From Undibacterium sp. (GTDB taxonomy: Bacteria; Pseudomonadota; Gammaproteobacteria; Burkholderiales; Burkholderiaceae_D): a stretch of 64,000 nucleotides of DNA. Of the stretch, positions 19,389 through 29,447 are shown piece by piece. The position numbers and the translations under genes are program-made. The stretch's first letter is position 1. Every line of letters begins with the position of its first letter. The notes under the pieces are model-generated. The model ran no database searches, was not told the DNA's origin, and saw only the letters and a list, made by a program, of their open reading frames with translations. The stretch spans positions 1 through 64,000 of the forward strand of contig JAUSNO010000005.1 of NCBI GenBank assembly GCA_030645915.1, read 5' to 3'.

Positions 19389-19449
19389 ATAAAAAGAAGA
19401 AAGCGGTAGCTATTGCTACCGCCAGAATGAATTAAATTGTAGATGATAG

Positions 19450-20331
19450 TTATTTCAAATTTTGCAAAGCGGCAATTCGTTGCTCCATTGGTGGATGCGT
19501 CGAAAACAATGCGCCCCAACCAGGTTTATCACTAATACCCGCTGCCGCCATAGATTTTGGCAATTCACCCGGCGCCAAGCCACCCAATCGCGCCAGTGCA
19601 TGAATCATCGGTTGCCGATTACCCAATAACTTTGCCGAACCAGCGTCGGCACGAAACTCACGTTGACGCGAGAACCAGGCGACAATCATCGATGCAGCAA
19701 TGCCGAATAACATTTCGCAAACAAATACCGTGACCATGTAACCAATACCAGGGCGGTCATCGTCATTATTACGAAACACGGCTTTATCAATGGCGTAACC
19801 CACTACACGTGCCAAAAACACGACGAAGGTATTCACAACACCCTGAATCAAAGTCATAGTAACCATATCGCCATTGGCAACGTGAGCAATTTCGTGTCCC
19901 AATACGGCTTCAACTTCTTCCTTGGTCATGCTTTCCAGCAAACCAGTCGACACGGCTACCAAGGCAGAATTTTTAAAAGCGCCGGTGGCAAAAGCATTTG
20001 CCTCGCCTTCATAAACCGCCACTTCCGGCATCGCGATACCTGCACGCTCGGATAAGGCTTTAACCGTGCTAATCAACCACAATTCTGTTGAAGATGAAGG
20101 TGCGTCGATCACACGGGCACCGGTAGACCATTTCGCCATAGGCTTACTGATCAGCAAGGAGAAAAAAGCACCAGTGAAACCCACAACCAAAGAGAAAACC
20201 ATCAGCATGCTTAAATTCAAACCGTTCGCGGTCAGGTAACGATTTACCCCCAGCATGGACAGCACAACCGACATCACCAGCATCACAGCCAGATTAGTTG
20301 CCAGAAATAAAAAAATACGTTTCATGCGCAT
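19450..20331 (-). CDS. htpX: Membrane protease HtpX
   Basis: Inner-membrane zinc metalloprotease (M48) of 293 residues that degrades damaged membrane proteins, acting alongside FtsH. Two hydrophobic helices stand at the N-terminus (about 4-24 and 34-58). The catalytic motif is [10 protein letters not shown], with the third ligand glutamate in [17 protein letters not shown]. Two further hydrophobic segments follow the active site (about 160-180 and 195-220). The C-terminus [13 protein letters not shown] is a family hallmark. It is inserted between the PHP phosphatase and the YciO-type gene, all on one strand. Confidence 0.96.
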   Translation of the reverse strand: MRMKRIFLFLATNLAVMLVMSVVLSMLGVNRYLTANGLNLSMLMVFSLVVGFTGAFFSLLISKPMAKWSTGARVIDAPSSSTELWLISTVKALSERAGIAMPEVAVYEGEANAFATGAFKNSALVAVSTGLLESMTKEEVEAVLGHEIAHVANGDMVTMTLIQGVVNTFVVFLARVVGYAIDKAVFRNNDDDRPGIGYMVTVFVCEMLFGIAASMIVAWFSRQREFRADAGSAKLLGNRQPMIHALARLGGLAPGELPKSMAAAGISDKPGWGALFSTHPPMEQRIAALQNLK

Positions 20332-20401
20332 AGTCCTATAAAGTTAAATGCGATAGATAGATGCTGCTAAAAATAAAAAATTCAAGCCAAATTGATTGAA
20401 A

Positions 20402-21247
20402 TTAAAACCAATCAGCCCAGACTGGCGTAAGGCTTTTAGCCAGTGGCGGCAAACGACCAAGATCGACAGATTTATCATCTGGCGAATGAAAATCGGAGCC
20501 ACGCGAGCCCGCAAATCCATAGCGGTTCGCTATCTTAGTATATTCATAAAACTGGTCATGTGTGTGACTGCCAGTGACGACTTCAATCGCAGTACCACCA
20601 TAGGCTTTAAATTCGCGAAAAAACGCATCAAAAGCCACCGGACTAAGATCATAACGGCCGGGATGCGCCACAACAGCAACGCCACCCGAACGCCGTATCC
20701 ATCCGACGGCTTCAGCAAGAGTCGCCCAGCGATGCGGCACAAATCCGGGCTTACCTTCGGTCAGGTAATGTTTGAAAACGCTATGCACATCCTCGCATAC
20801 GCCGATTTCAACCAAATAACGGGCAAAATGCGAACGTGAAATCAAATCAGGATTACCCACATATTTCAGTGCGCCCTTATACACATTAGGAATACCGGCC
20901 TTGGCCAGATCCGCCGCCATATCTTCTGCGCGAAGCTGACGACCTGAGCGCGTCATCGCTAAACCATTGAGCAATTCTTCATTGGTTTCATCAATATTCA
21001 AACCGACAATATGAATCGTCCGCCCGGCCCAAGTCACAGAGATTTCAAGCCCGGTAACAAAGCGCATGCCGAGATCTAAAGCCGCAGCGCGTGCCTGAGG
21101 AATACCTCTCACCTCGTCGTGATCGGTTAATGCCCAGGCATCGACGCCGTTTGCCTTGGCTCTGGCAGCAACATCAGCGGGCGCGAGCACGCCATCCGAA
21201 ATAGTGGAATGACAATGAAGATCAACATTTAACTCTGGGGATAACAT
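20402..21247 (-). CDS. PHP-domain 3',5'-nucleoside bisphosphate phosphatase (RNase AM type)
   Basis: Metal-dependent phosphoesterase of 281 residues, related to E. coli YciV/RnaAM, which removes phosphate from 3',5'-nucleoside bisphosphates and trims RNA 5' ends. The PHP motifs are visible in order: LHCHSTISDG (motif I), LTDHDEVRG (motif II), GLEISVTW, VAHPGRYDLSP and GSDFHSPDD near the C-terminus. These would hold the trinuclear metal site. It is transcribed toward htpX and is the first gene of the minus-strand group that ends with the S2P gene. The enzyme assignment rests on the family. Confidence 0.88.
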   Translation of the reverse strand: MLSPELNVDLHCHSTISDGVLAPADVAARAKANGVDAWALTDHDEVRGIPQARAAALDLGMRFVTGLEISVTWAGRTIHIVGLNIDETNEELLNGLAMTRSGRQLRAEDMAADLAKAGIPNVYKGALKYVGNPDLISRSHFARYLVEIGVCEDVHSVFKHYLTEGKPGFVPHRWATLAEAVGWIRRSGGVAVVAHPGRYDLSPVAFDAFFREFKAYGGTAIEVVTGSHTHDQFYEYTKIANRYGFAGSRGSDFHSPDDKSVDLGRLPPLAKSLTPVWADWF

Positions 21248-21364
21248 GATTTAGCAAACAAAAATACGGATTTACCATTGTACTCCCCGGCAGACGCCTG
21301 TGCTGCACCGCACTAAGAATGCTCAGCGTATTGTAATGAATCCCAACAAATACACATTGCACAA

Positions 21365-23659
21365 TTACAGCTTCATTTCCAGCTTAAGCGACCAGGTCGT
21401 GTAGGTTTTGGCAATGTTAGTTTGCGCATTATTGATGCCTCCTGTGGTAACCGTGCTGGCACTCCGTGCATCATCTGCCTGTAAATTATTGGCAGACAAA
21501 CGCAGTTGCAAAGCGGGGTTAAATTTCCATAAACCGTAGAGATCAATCTGGCGTTTTATCCCGGCAAAATTGATCTGAGTATCACTTGCTTGCGTCACGT
21601 AGGCGGGAGTCCAATTCACACTCCCGCCCAAGGTCAAAGGCAGTGTCTTTGGACGATAATCCAGCCCGATATTGGCAGTCTGGTCTGGCTGTTGATCCAA
21701 ACGGTTATTTGGCCCTGCAATATCATTCACACGCGACCAGAAATGACTGTAATTACTACGAAAATCGATAGCCGCTGCATCTGTAAAAAACTCTTGAAGC
21801 TGAAATTTCGCTTCCAACTCAATGCCGCGCGTCATCGCATGGCCAATATTGATCGGCGATGACACCCACCGCAGGCCGGTAGAAGTTATCACTTGCTCGG
21901 TACGCCGGCGGATCAAATCGTCAATACTACGGACAAATACATTGACACTCATGATCCCGGCGCGGGTCAGATAATGCTCGAAAGCGAGATCGATCCCTTT
22001 CGCCCTTTCTGGTTTTAAAAAGGGGTTACCGCTACGATCTGGCCTTGTTGGGCCGTTCAGTTGTGAGATCGATGGCAAGGCGATCAAATCGTTCAGCGCT
22101 GGAGCGCGATAGCTGCTGGTCAACCCCATTCTCACCTGATCTTTGCTCCCGTCTGGCAAGCGCCATACTGCATGCAAGATAGGGCTCCAGACCGCACTTG
22201 AATTATCGACAGCGCTGTCTGACGTCGTGCTGTCAGTGCGAATACCTTCCCAGCGCAAGCCGGCATAGGCAGACCATTGCGGATTAATATCAAACTCGTC
22301 TTGCACAAAAACAGCCATGCGACGTGTGCTGGCGTTGAGATTATCGCCAGAATCAGAAAATTGCGGCACGCCATTATCAAGAGAAATGCGGGTCTGGCTA
22401 CGAGATCCCTTTTCAATATCCAGGCCTGCCGCCAAGGTATGCATTTCCCCCAAGGGAACGGTATATTTACTTCCGACATTGACGCTGCTGTCACGCGTAT
22501 TATTGACGTCAGAAATAGTATCCTTAAGATTACCGCCAGCATCAAATTGAGTGCGCAATGACGAACTATCCATGCGCCCAAGACCGCCGCCAAACTTGAT
22601 ATTCAATTTTGCATTATTTGAAAATTTGCTTTGCCAGTTACCGAAGCCGCGGGCAAAATTGCTCTCTGAATTACCCGTTGAATTGGCGCTCGCATAGCGC
22701 GCCGTTGCACCAGGTGTTTGTACCAGCGAACTATTTGTGAGTGAATCGCTGCGTGAATTCATGATGAAGGGTTGCAGCATCAAGGTGTCGCCGTTCTCAA
22801 AACGGAAATTAAAACGCGGCGTGAAATGAATGCCACTGGTTTGGCGATTGGTTTCATCGTGCAGATCCTGCACGAAATTAAGCTGCCCTTGGCCGTCTCC
22901 ATCTTCAATGTGCGCGGCACTTTGATCATGCTGACGGTTGCGAAAAATTGATCCGCTCAAGGCGTAAGAAAGCGAACCGAACTGCCCCGGATAAGTCAAA
23001 GAAATAGTTGGCGCACTTCGGCCCTGCTCAAAGCTCTCGGACAACTTCAATTCAACATCTTTTTGCTTATAATCTTCACGCAAGACAATATTGATCGTTC
23101 CTGCAATCGCCTGGGTACTGTATTCAGCAACTGGCCCGCGCATGACTTCAATGCGCTCGACCTGATCCGGCGACAAAGAATCCATGGAAAAACCGCGTGG
23201 TGCACGCTCGCCATTGATCAAGATTTGTGTATAGCCACTGCCCATGCCGCGCATGCGGATATCGCCACCGCGGCCAGGTCGCCCGCCTATAGTGACACCT
23301 GGCAAACGTTTGAGAACATCGCCGATATTGGAGTCGCCATTTCTATCGAGCTCCTCCCGACCAAAGATCATTCTTGAAGCGGTGGACAGGCGACGCTCAT
23401 CGAGGTCATTTTGGCGACCGCCTTTAATCGTCACTTTTTGCTCTTCACTTTTAGCAGGCGCGTCACTCGCTTTAGTTGCTAAAGGAGTTGCTATTTTTTT
23501 GGGATTTACCTTGTTTAATTCTTCGTTATTCCTAGTCTCATCTGTCGAATTTTTTGTCGCTGGTTCAATCTGGGCGAAAGCGCTGGAACACCTAAAAAAC
23601 GCGCCTGCAAAAATGAGAGGGATGAGAAAAATAGTTTTGTATCGAAGATGATTAGGCAT
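21365..23659 (-). CDS. TonB-dependent outer membrane receptor
   Basis: Beta-barrel receptor of 764 residues for active uptake of a siderophore, cobalamin or other large ligand. A signal peptide ends near SSAFAQ. The linker then contains VTIKGG, a possible TonB box. The plug domain (about 85-195) has GDVLKRLPGVTIGGR, RMRGMGSGYTQILINGE and VERIEVMRGPVAEYSTQAIAG. The rest alternates strands of a 22-strand barrel and ends WSLKLEMKL, without the usual terminal aromatic. I chose the ATG giving MPNHLRYKTIF over a GTG 69 bases upstream. No transport or regulator genes adjoin it, so the ligand cannot be inferred. Confidence 0.9.
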   Translation of the reverse strand: MPNHLRYKTIFLIPLIFAGAFFRCSSAFAQIEPATKNSTDETRNNEELNKVNPKKIATPLATKASDAPAKSEEQKVTIKGGRQNDLDERRLSTASRMIFGREELDRNGDSNIGDVLKRLPGVTIGGRPGRGGDIRMRGMGSGYTQILINGERAPRGFSMDSLSPDQVERIEVMRGPVAEYSTQAIAGTINIVLREDYKQKDVELKLSESFEQGRSAPTISLTYPGQFGSLSYALSGSIFRNRQHDQSAAHIEDGDGQGQLNFVQDLHDETNRQTSGIHFTPRFNFRFENGDTLMLQPFIMNSRSDSLTNSSLVQTPGATARYASANSTGNSESNFARGFGNWQSKFSNNAKLNIKFGGGLGRMDSSSLRTQFDAGGNLKDTISDVNNTRDSSVNVGSKYTVPLGEMHTLAAGLDIEKGSRSQTRISLDNGVPQFSDSGDNLNASTRRMAVFVQDEFDINPQWSAYAGLRWEGIRTDSTTSDSAVDNSSAVWSPILHAVWRLPDGSKDQVRMGLTSSYRAPALNDLIALPSISQLNGPTRPDRSGNPFLKPERAKGIDLAFEHYLTRAGIMSVNVFVRSIDDLIRRRTEQVITSTGLRWVSSPINIGHAMTRGIELEAKFQLQEFFTDAAAIDFRSNYSHFWSRVNDIAGPNNRLDQQPDQTANIGLDYRPKTLPLTLGGSVNWTPAYVTQASDTQINFAGIKRQIDLYGLWKFNPALQLRLSANNLQADDARSASTVTTGGINNAQTNIAKTYTTWSLKLEMKL

Positions 23660-23853
23660 GGCTAGGATGGCAGGTGAAATTATTGGATTGGCATGCGCTG
23701 GTGCAAAGCAGTACAAATCAGTGAACACATTGTATTTTCAAAGCCCATTATTAATCTAGCGAATCGGCCCATAGATTTGTATTGAAATGAAACAAACACC
23801 TGCGCGGTGTTACTTAGCGATACGCCACTCTCATAACCGCGATAATGCCCATG

Positions 23854-23924
23854 CCTACCACGCACTATCCATGCGCTTCTTCAGCCTGTTCGGCCTGCAA
23901 GGCGCATGGATAATGCGTGGTAGG
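23854..23924. repeat. Dispersed palindromic repeat, copy B
   Basis: Two 23-base arms match with one mismatch: CCTACCACGCACTATCCATG plus CGC on the left and its inverse on the right. The loop CTTCTTCAGCCTGTTCGGCCTGCAA is nearly the same as in copy A. Compared with copy A the arms differ (TATCC in place of ATCCC) and both arms changed together, so pairing is kept. Confidence 0.88.
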
Positions 23925-23990
23925 CCTGCCTGTTTTTAATTTCCCAAGATTCCCTTGAACGGCTCTTGTACGATGCATTTGCAGCGCGCA

Positions 23991-24034
23991 AATAAAAAGA
24001 CCTGATGCGACTCAACGCAGCAGGCCTTTATTTT
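23991..24034 (-). terminator. Rho-independent terminator of purF
   Basis: On the minus strand AAAGGCCTG pairs with CAGGTCTTT (one G-U pair) and is followed by TTTATTT, 12 bases or so after the purF stop. Confidence 0.8.
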
Positions 24035-24045
24035 TAATTTGAAAT

Positions 24046-25566
24046 TTAGTAAGCGCTGTCAGCCAAATTCAGATTAAGTTGCGAACGCATCAAATCTTCA
24101 GAATCTGCGCGTGGATTATTTCTTGCCGCTTCAAGTTTATCCAGATAACCGGAGCTCACATCGCCGGTGATGTAATAGCCATCGAAGCACGACGCTTCTA
24201 TGCTCTGCAGAAGCGGATTCACATCCGAGATGGAGCGCTTCATCGCGGCGACATCTTGGTACACCAAGGCATCGGCGGTAATCTCGCGACAGACTTCTTC
24301 TTCACTGCGACCGTAGGCGATCAATTCGCTGCGGGTTGGCATGTCGATGCCGTACACGTTAGGAAATTGCACCGGTGGTGCGGCGGACGCGAAAATCACG
24401 CGGCGGGCGCCGGATTCGCGCGCCATCTGAACGATCTCACGGCTAGTGGTGCCACGCACGATAGAATCATCGACCAGCAATACACTCTTGCCCTTAAATT
24501 CAGAACCTATCGCATTGAGTTTCTGGCGTACCGACTTACGGCGAATCGCTTGACCTGGCATCATGAAGGTACGACCTATGTAACGGTTTTTGATAAAACC
24601 TTCACGGTAATCGAGGTTCAGCATGGACGCCAATTCCATCGCCGATGGCCGGGATGAATCAGGAATAGGCATGACGACATCAATCTCACCATCACGGAAT
24701 TGATTGCGTACTTTTTCTGCCAGATATTGCCCCATCTTGAGGCGCGTCAGATACACCGAGGCGCCATCGATAATGGAATCAGGACGTGCCAGATACACGT
24801 ACTCAAACGCGCATGGATTTAACGTCGGGTTTTCGGCGCACTGCTCGTTGTACATTTTGCCGTCAAGATCAATGAAGATGGCTTCACCTGGCGCCACATC
24901 GCGTTCAAATTTAAATCCTAAACCTTCGAGCGCAACGGACTCGCTGGCGATCATGTATTCCACGCCCTTGTCGGTATGCGAAATACCAAGGCACAAGGGA
25001 CGAATACCGTAAGGATCGCGAAAAGCAAGCAAGCCGTAACCGGCGATCTGCGCCACAACGGCGTAGGAGCCGCGTACACGCCGATGTAGCATCGCTACCG
25101 CGCGGAACATCGCTGCTGGATCAAGCGAGTAACCGCTGATCACTTCCTGAATCTGATGCGCCAGAATATTGAGCAGGACTTCGGAATCTGAATCGGTATT
25201 GAGATGGCGGAAATCGTTTTTAAACAATTCCACTTTCAATTCGGCGGCATTGGTCAGATTGCCGTTATGCGCCAAGGTGATACCGAAAGGTGCATTGACA
25301 TAAAACGGCTGCGCCTCTTCTTCACTGGTAGAGCCTGCGGTGGGATAACGGACCTGACCGATACCGATATTGCCTGGCAAAGAACGCATATTACGGGTGC
25401 GGAACACGTCGCGCACCAGACCATTTGCCTTGTGCATGGCAAATTTATTGCCGTGACTGGTTGCGATACCGGCAGCATCCTGACCACGATGCTGCAACAG
25501 CAGCAAAGCATCATAGAGCAACTGGTTTACGGGACTATTTGAAACTACGCCAACGATGCCACACAT
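24046..25566 (-). CDS. purF: Amidophosphoribosyltransferase
   Basis: First committed enzyme of purine synthesis, transferring the glutamine amide to PRPP. The 506-residue protein begins MCGIVGVVS, so removal of Met exposes the catalytic N-terminal Cys of the glutaminase domain (1-230). The C-terminal phosphoribosyltransferase domain carries the PRPP loop VLLVDDSIVRGTTSREI. No propeptide or iron-sulphur cysteine cluster of the Bacillus type is evident, matching the E. coli-like class. It lies 33 bases downstream of cvpA, as in E. coli (cvpA-purF), and a hairpin terminator follows. Confidence 0.98.
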   Translation of the reverse strand: MCGIVGVVSNSPVNQLLYDALLLLQHRGQDAAGIATSHGNKFAMHKANGLVRDVFRTRNMRSLPGNIGIGQVRYPTAGSTSEEEAQPFYVNAPFGITLAHNGNLTNAAELKVELFKNDFRHLNTDSDSEVLLNILAHQIQEVISGYSLDPAAMFRAVAMLHRRVRGSYAVVAQIAGYGLLAFRDPYGIRPLCLGISHTDKGVEYMIASESVALEGLGFKFERDVAPGEAIFIDLDGKMYNEQCAENPTLNPCAFEYVYLARPDSIIDGASVYLTRLKMGQYLAEKVRNQFRDGEIDVVMPIPDSSRPSAMELASMLNLDYREGFIKNRYIGRTFMMPGQAIRRKSVRQKLNAIGSEFKGKSVLLVDDSIVRGTTSREIVQMARESGARRVIFASAAPPVQFPNVYGIDMPTRSELIAYGRSEEEVCREITADALVYQDVAAMKRSISDVNPLLQSIEASCFDGYYITGDVSSGYLDKLEAARNNPRADSEDLMRSQLNLNLADSAY

Positions 25567-25599
25567 GGTGGACTCCTCTAAAACAAAATCAAAATCGAA

Positions 25600-26088
25600 T
25601 CAAAATCTGACATGCTGCGTCACCGAACCAGGCAGGAACGGCATGATAGTGTGGGCGGCAGTCTCGGCCAAAGGGCTAAACAGGGCATCCTTCCAGAAGG
25701 CCTGCTGCGGAATCGAAGTCATTCCACAGAGCAGCACTGCTGCCATCACAATCACACCGCCGCGCGCCAAGCCAAATAAACCACCCAGACCACGATCTGC
25801 CAGGCTGAGTCCGCTGGCCTTGATCAGCGCGTCCACGGCTCGCATCAACAATGCCATCAACAAGCGCACGCCAATAAACAAGACTAGAAAAGCAACGATC
25901 AACCGCAACAATTGCCCTGGCACCAAGTCCGGCAACCAGCCTGCCACAACTGCGCCATACGCATTCGCGACAACAAAAGAAACCACCCAGCTCACCAATG
26001 ACAACACTTCTTTAACCAGCCCGCGCATGGTACTGATGATAATGGAGCAGGCCAGCACAAATAAAATCAGGTAATCAAATAAGGTCAC
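25600..26088 (-). CDS. cvpA: CvpA family inner membrane protein
   Basis: Membrane protein of 162 residues with four hydrophobic helices (about 4-24, 28-52, 60-85 and 98-122). The family was named for a colicin V production requirement and is linked to envelope stress tolerance; its molecular role is unknown. The motif LSLADRGLGGLFGLARGGVIV between helices 3 and 4 is family-typical. The start is GTG. It lies 12 bases after the SPOR gene and 33 before purF, so all three are probably one transcript. Confidence 0.93.
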   Translation of the reverse strand: MTLFDYLILFVLACSIIISTMRGLVKEVLSLVSWVVSFVVANAYGAVVAGWLPDLVPGQLLRLIVAFLVLFIGVRLLMALLMRAVDALIKASGLSLADRGLGGLFGLARGGVIVMAAVLLCGMTSIPQQAFWKDALFSPLAETAAHTIMPFLPGSVTQHVRF

Positions 26089-26100
26089 TGCAATATCCGC

Positions 26101-27027
26101 TTAATTAGGAACCAATGTCCCGCTCAAGCCCATCTTGAGCAATTTTGCGCGCATTTTATCCGCTTCGTCTTTTGACTCAAACGGACCTACACGAATGCGA
26201 ATTTTTTCGCCGGAGGTGGTCGCCACTTTCTGCGTATACGATTTGATATTTGCGGCCTTTAACGTCTTTTGCAACTCGTTGACTTTTTCCTGACTTGCCA
26301 ATGCCGCCACTTGCACCACAAAACCGGAAGCGACTTTGTCATTTTTATCGGTTTTATCAGCTTTAGCAGATGGCGTCTTTGAGGAAGATTTTCCCTCCAG
26401 AATCGCCAAGGCCCTGGAGGCTTCATCTACGGTCTCAATTTTGCTTTGCATTTTTGGTACTGGCTCGATCCGGGTCACAAGCATTTTTTGCTCGGGTTTA
26501 GTTTCCGCTTTAGCCTCGACTTTTGATTCTGTTTTAGCTTCGGACTTAGGCTCTGACTTAATACCGGACTGAACCTGCTTTTCAGGCACGACAGGCAACG
26601 CTTTGATGACAGGACTAATGATTTCTTCCAAAGGATCTGGAACAACGGGCTTGTTTTTACCTGCCACGCCAGAAGTTATCGCCATTGGATTACCATCAGG
26701 GGGCAAGGCCAATGACTTTTCTTTTGATGGTATTTGTATGCTGATATCGTCTGCAATAGGCTTAGGCTCCGAATCAAGCAACATTGGCAAACCGATTACC
26801 GCCGCCAGCACCAAGGCTACGGCACCAATCAAGCGCCGTCTGGCGCGTTTTTTTTCGGGCAAGACTGGATCGACGACTTTAGCCTTGCGATTTGGCGTGG
26901 ATCGTTTTCCATTGCTGCGGGATGTTTTACTTTCCGACTCTGCGCTAGAGCGAAATTCGCCACTATCCGCATTCTCAGGTATTTCTTGCTTTTGCATATC
27001 ATTCTTAAACAACGAGAGTAGGCCCAT
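26101..27027 (-). CDS. SPOR-domain membrane protein (DedD-like)
   Basis: Bitopic inner-membrane protein of 308 residues. A basic cytoplasmic N-terminus (about 35-65) is followed by one transmembrane helix (LIGAVALVLAAVIGLPMLL, about 66-84). A long Lys/Glu/Pro-rich periplasmic linker has an imperfect repeat (KSEPKSEAKTESKVEAKAE). A C-terminal SPOR domain (about 230-305) would bind denuded peptidoglycan glycan strands at the division septum. Its place between folC and cvpA is that of dedD in proteobacteria. I chose the ATG giving MGLLSLFKND; a TTG lies two codons upstream. Confidence 0.88.
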   Translation of the reverse strand: MGLLSLFKNDMQKQEIPENADSGEFRSSAESESKTSRSNGKRSTPNRKAKVVDPVLPEKKRARRRLIGAVALVLAAVIGLPMLLDSEPKPIADDISIQIPSKEKSLALPPDGNPMAITSGVAGKNKPVVPDPLEEIISPVIKALPVVPEKQVQSGIKSEPKSEAKTESKVEAKAETKPEQKMLVTRIEPVPKMQSKIETVDEASRALAILEGKSSSKTPSAKADKTDKNDKVASGFVVQVAALASQEKVNELQKTLKAANIKSYTQKVATTSGEKIRIRVGPFESKDEADKMRAKLLKMGLSGTLVPN

Positions 27028-27082
27028 GTGCAAATGTCTGATTCGTTATCGAGCTGTCAGCACTATTGAAAGCGCCTTTTTC

Positions 27083-28387
27083 TCAGTGGTGTCGGAGTTC
27101 TGCGGCGATGGCTTTTCTTGCCTTCATCGCCCCCGCAACCGTGAGGAAAGAACCAAAGACCGCTATTCTATCATTTTCGCCCGCTCTTTTAAGCGCATAG
27201 GCGTAAGCAGCTTCAGGAGAGTCGAAATTTTGTATACTGTGTTCGGCATCTTGCATAACGCCAGCGGCTAATAATTTATCGTGAATCTGTGCGGCAGTAG
27301 CGGCACGCGGCAGAGGTAGATCAGCCAGGCACCAATGATCAATTTTTCCCTTGATTTGGGTAATGACGCCATCGATATCCTTATCCAGCATTGAACCGAA
27401 TACGGCGTAAGTGTAGGCATGAAAACCCATGTTATCAAGATTTTGCGACAGCGTTGCAGCAGCATGGGGATTATGCGCAACGTCTAAAACCACAGCAGGA
27501 CGGCCCGGCATGACCTGGAAACGGCCTGGCAAATCGACCATGGCTAAGCCATTGCGTATTTCTTGAGCGCCAACAGGTAATTCTTGCTTTAATACTTCCA
27601 GCGCCGCCAGCACGGCGGAGGCATTCAATAACTGATTCGCTCCGCGCAAGCTTGGGTAGCCCAGCGAATTGCGACGCTGGGCGCGACCTGCGAAGTTCCA
27701 TTGCTGCTTGTCGCCGTTATAGTTAAAATCACGGCCAAACAGGCGAAGGTCGGCACCGATATGTTCAGCATGCGCGATCAGCGATTGTGGCGGTATCGGG
27801 TCACTGCAAATGGCTGCTTTACCAGCACGAAAAATACCGGCTTTTTCAAAACCAATTTTCTCGCGCGTATCCCCCAGATAATCAACATGATCGATATCGA
27901 CGCTGGTGACGATGGCGACATCACCATCAAAGACGTTGACCGCATCAAGACGCCCGCCAAGGCCAACTTCCAGAATGACGACATCAAGCTTGGCCTCTGC
28001 CAGCAACTTACAAATAGCCAATGTCGTGAACTCAAAATACGTTAGCGATACATCGGCGCGCTGCTGCTCGACTTCAGCAAAAGCCTTGATGAACACATCA
28101 TCAGCAACAGACTCGCCATTGATGCGGGCGCGCTCATTGAAATCCAAAAAGTGTGGCTTGCTGTATAAGCCGACTTTATATCCGGCTTGCAGCAATATCG
28201 ACTCCAGCATGGCGCAAGTAGATCCTTTGCCATTGGTACCGCCAACCACAATCAGTGGGCATTCATATTGAATATTTAAGCGATTTTTGACCGCAGCAAC
28301 ACGCTCCAGACCCATGTCAATTTCTTTGGAATGACGTGTTTCAAGCAGCGATAGCCAGTCTTGCAGAGTAGTTGGAGAGTTGTGCAT
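27083..28387 (-). CDS. folC: Bifunctional dihydrofolate synthase/folylpolyglutamate synthase
   Basis: Adds glutamate to dihydropteroate and to tetrahydrofolates. The Mur-ligase-type protein has 434 residues with the ATP loop VGGTNGKGSTCAMLE near residue 50, the folate-binding SKPHFLDFNERARING, ILEVGLGGRLDAVNVF, and a C-terminal ligase domain with VLDVAHNPHAAA. The ATG giving MHNSPTTLQDWL fits the family start; an ATG seven codons upstream is in frame. The accD-folC-SPOR-cvpA-purF order is classical, with a 55-base gap to the SPOR gene. Confidence 0.96.
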   Translation of the reverse strand: MHNSPTTLQDWLSLLETRHSKEIDMGLERVAAVKNRLNIQYECPLIVVGGTNGKGSTCAMLESILLQAGYKVGLYSKPHFLDFNERARINGESVADDVFIKAFAEVEQQRADVSLTYFEFTTLAICKLLAEAKLDVVILEVGLGGRLDAVNVFDGDVAIVTSVDIDHVDYLGDTREKIGFEKAGIFRAGKAAICSDPIPPQSLIAHAEHIGADLRLFGRDFNYNGDKQQWNFAGRAQRRNSLGYPSLRGANQLLNASAVLAALEVLKQELPVGAQEIRNGLAMVDLPGRFQVMPGRPAVVLDVAHNPHAAATLSQNLDNMGFHAYTYAVFGSMLDKDIDGVITQIKGKIDHWCLADLPLPRAATAAQIHDKLLAAGVMQDAEHSIQNFDSPEAAYAYALKRAGENDRIAVFGSFLTVAGAMKARKAIAAELRHH

Positions 28388-28487
28388 AAATTGAAAAAGC
28401 CCGATCATCGTATCGTTAAGACTAATTTAGACAAACTTAGACTTAACAAACAGACGCATTCGGGCTAATTTAAGAAACTAAAAATAA

Positions 28488-29360
28488 TCAGGAAACTGCT
28501 TCGGCAGGCTGCTTTTGCAAAAGTGCCATCAGACGGGCAATCTCTTCACGCATTTTACGTCGATCAACGATCATGTCTACGGCCCCTTTTTGTACTAAAA
28601 ATTCAGCCCGCTGAAATCCTTCAGGCAGTTTTTCACGCACAGTATTTTCGATCACTCGCGGACCGGCAAAACCAATCAGGGCTTTCGGTTCTGCAATGAC
28701 GATGTCACCCAGAAAGGCGAAAGAAGCAGAAACACCACCCATCGTAGGATCGGTAAGAACAGAAATAAAAGGAAGTTTTTTCTCCGTCAATTTGGTCAGC
28801 ATGGCAGTAGTCTTTGCCATCTGCATCAGCGACAACAAACCTTCTTGCATACGTGCACCACCAGTCGCGGTGAAGCAGATAAACGGTACTTTTTGCTCCA
28901 GCGCTGCCTGCACGCCACGAACAAAACGTTCACCGACGACTGAGCCCATCGAGCCGCCCATGAATTCAAATTCAAAGCAGGCAACCACGACAGGCACAGC
29001 CATGATTGAGCCGCCCATGACAACCATTGCATCGGTTTCGCGGGTATTTTCCAGCGCATCTTTGAGGCGCTCAGTGTATTTTTTACTATCTTTAAACTTC
29101 AAGGTGTCGACAGGCAACACTTCCTGACCGATTTCGTAGCGTCCACCTGTATCAAGCAAGGCATCCAGGCGCTCGCGCGCGCCGATACGCAAGTGATGAC
29201 TACATTTGGGACAAACATGAATATTGGCTTCGAGATCTGAACGGTAGAGCACCGCTTCGCAGGAAGGGCATTTCACCCACAGACCTTCCGGCATGGATTT
29301 ACGATTTGCGGATTCTGAGCGCTGTATGCGCGGGGGAAGCAATTTTTCTAACCAACTCAT
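28488..29360 (-). CDS. accD: Acetyl-CoA carboxylase carboxyltransferase subunit beta
   Basis: Part of the carboxyltransferase that makes malonyl-CoA for fatty-acid synthesis, acting with AccA. The 290-residue protein opens with [10 protein letters not shown]. It has a four-cysteine zinc ribbon (C31, C34, C50, C53 in CPSC and CPKC), then a crotonase-fold carboxyltransferase domain with [39 protein letters not shown] and [10 protein letters not shown]. It lies between trpA and folC on the same strand, as in most proteobacteria of this order. Confidence 0.97.
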   Translation of the reverse strand: MSWLEKLLPPRIQRSESANRKSMPEGLWVKCPSCEAVLYRSDLEANIHVCPKCSHHLRIGARERLDALLDTGGRYEIGQEVLPVDTLKFKDSKKYTERLKDALENTRETDAMVVMGGSIMAVPVVVACFEFEFMGGSMGSVVGERFVRGVQAALEQKVPFICFTATGGARMQEGLLSLMQMAKTTAMLTKLTEKKLPFISVLTDPTMGGVSASFAFLGDIVIAEPKALIGFAGPRVIENTVREKLPEGFQRAEFLVQKGAVDMIVDRRKMREEIARLMALLQKQPAEAVS

Positions 29361-29447
29361 TTATTTCTCCTGATGTCGACTTGCGCGCGCATTTGGCTTG
29401 CAAGCATCTTGTTCATTTTTGATGAACACGCGGTTTCGGTGCGTATT

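Larger units (their letters stand above)
23660..24045 (-). other. Gap between purF and the TonB receptor
   Basis: Contains a dispersed palindromic repeat and the purF terminator, both listed separately, plus the undefined promoter region of the receptor gene. I see no Fur box or riboswitch that I could defend. Confidence 0.5.

Noticed and set aside
21365-24045. A Fur box or B12 riboswitch controlling the TonB-dependent receptor
   Set aside because: I found no sequence upstream of the receptor that matches either well enough to report.
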